Assembly: GCA_963170185.1 (NCBI GenBank)
Contig: CAUJGS010000026.1
Location: 1 to 42,051 of the forward strand
Length of the DNA stretch: 42,051 bases
From: Bdellovibrionota bacterium
GTDB taxonomy: Bacteria > Bdellovibrionota > Bdellovibrionia > Bdellovibrionales > JAMPXM01
Direction: 5' to 3'
Shown in pieces: positions 41,955 through 42,051 of the stretch. Under the pieces are notes generated by a model, which saw only the letters and a program-made list of their open reading frames with translations, was not told where the DNA came from and ran no database searches. The first letter of the stretch is position 1. Every line of letters begins with the position of its first letter. A program made the translations under genes and the position numbers.

Positions 41955-42051
41955 TTCGCACCTCCACCATTTGCCGACTGCCTAATAGGTGCCGCGAGTT
42001 TTCCATTTTCCAGAGGATGAACCACTTGCGCGTAACTCACGAGATGCGTGT
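41951..42051 (-). CDS. ABC transporter ATPase, C-terminal fragment at window edge
   Basis: The minus strand reads in frame from the window edge to a TGA at 41951-41953, giving about 32 residues beginning THLVSYAQVVHPLENGK and ending in a Gly/Ala-rich tail. The AQ-VHPLENGKL segment is the usual end of LolD/MacB ATPases (as in AQRVHPLENGRL). Its stop overlaps the permease start, so the two form an ATPase-permease unit. All catalytic motifs are outside the window. Confidence 0.75.
   Translation of the reverse strand, partial: THLVSYAQVVHPLENGKLAAPIRQSANGGGAK

Overview
The window is a gene-dense, moderately GC-rich (mid-50s % by eye) chromosomal segment. It has 33 protein-coding genes, of which one is cut at each end, and I see no tRNA, rRNA, CRISPR array or insertion sequence. 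The content fits a didermic bacterium of the Bdellovibrionota/Oligoflexia type: a Glt/Cgl-like gliding-motility envelope module, OmpA-sized barrels, TPR lipoproteins and c-di-GMP-type signalling domains. Myxococcota are the main alternative but usually have higher GC. The lineage is inferred from gene content only.

Region 1 (1-2741): the C-terminal part of a type-I ABC exporter (+) runs convergently into a two-PAS sensor histidine kinase (-). Region 2 (2781-13018, -): eight tightly packed genes, many sharing start/stop bases, encode a PilZ protein with two GYF-like domains, a von Willebrand A lipoprotein (CglB-like), a 1023-residue TPR protein (GltD-like), a TPR lipoprotein (GltE-like), a short exported protein (CglF-like), a beta-barrel (CglE-like), an 844-residue TPR/coiled-coil protein and a small coiled-coil exported protein. 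The histidine kinase follows 39 bases later and may be the ninth gene. A 409-base leader with direct and inverted repeats lies upstream.

Region 3 (13428-16231, -): a PhnCDE-type ABC importer without C-P lyase genes. Region 4 (16435-21994, mixed strands): a HAD phosphatase, Uup-type ABC-F ATPase, DUF3592-like membrane protein, MgtC-like protein, NUDIX hydrolase and RsmI-type methyltransferase. Region 5 (21973-28743, -): a trypsin-like protease, MFS exporter, serine acetyltransferase, YhaM-type exoribonuclease, glutathione peroxidase, a small lipoprotein and a GYF-TM-TPR protein. Region 6 (28831-28966): two 60-base hairpin-forming tandem repeats plus a remnant that abuts the purH stop codon.

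Region 7 (28964-38810, -): a seven-gene run made of a membrane histidine-kinase-like protein lacking the phospho-acceptor histidine, a degenerate REC-GAF-GGDEF protein that keeps an RxxD site, alr, mlaE, mlaF, an mlaD with a barrel-like C-terminus, and purH. It joins envelope maintenance (peptidoglycan D-Ala, lipid transport) to two apparently non-catalytic signalling proteins. Region 8 (38983-end): nadB (+), then a LolC/MacB-type permease and the tail of its ATPase (-).

The two most interesting parts are the gliding-like operon with c-di-GMP and GYF inputs, and the pseudo-kinase/pseudo-cyclase pair at the head of the alr-mla operon. All homology statements come from reading motifs and gene order; no database search was run.
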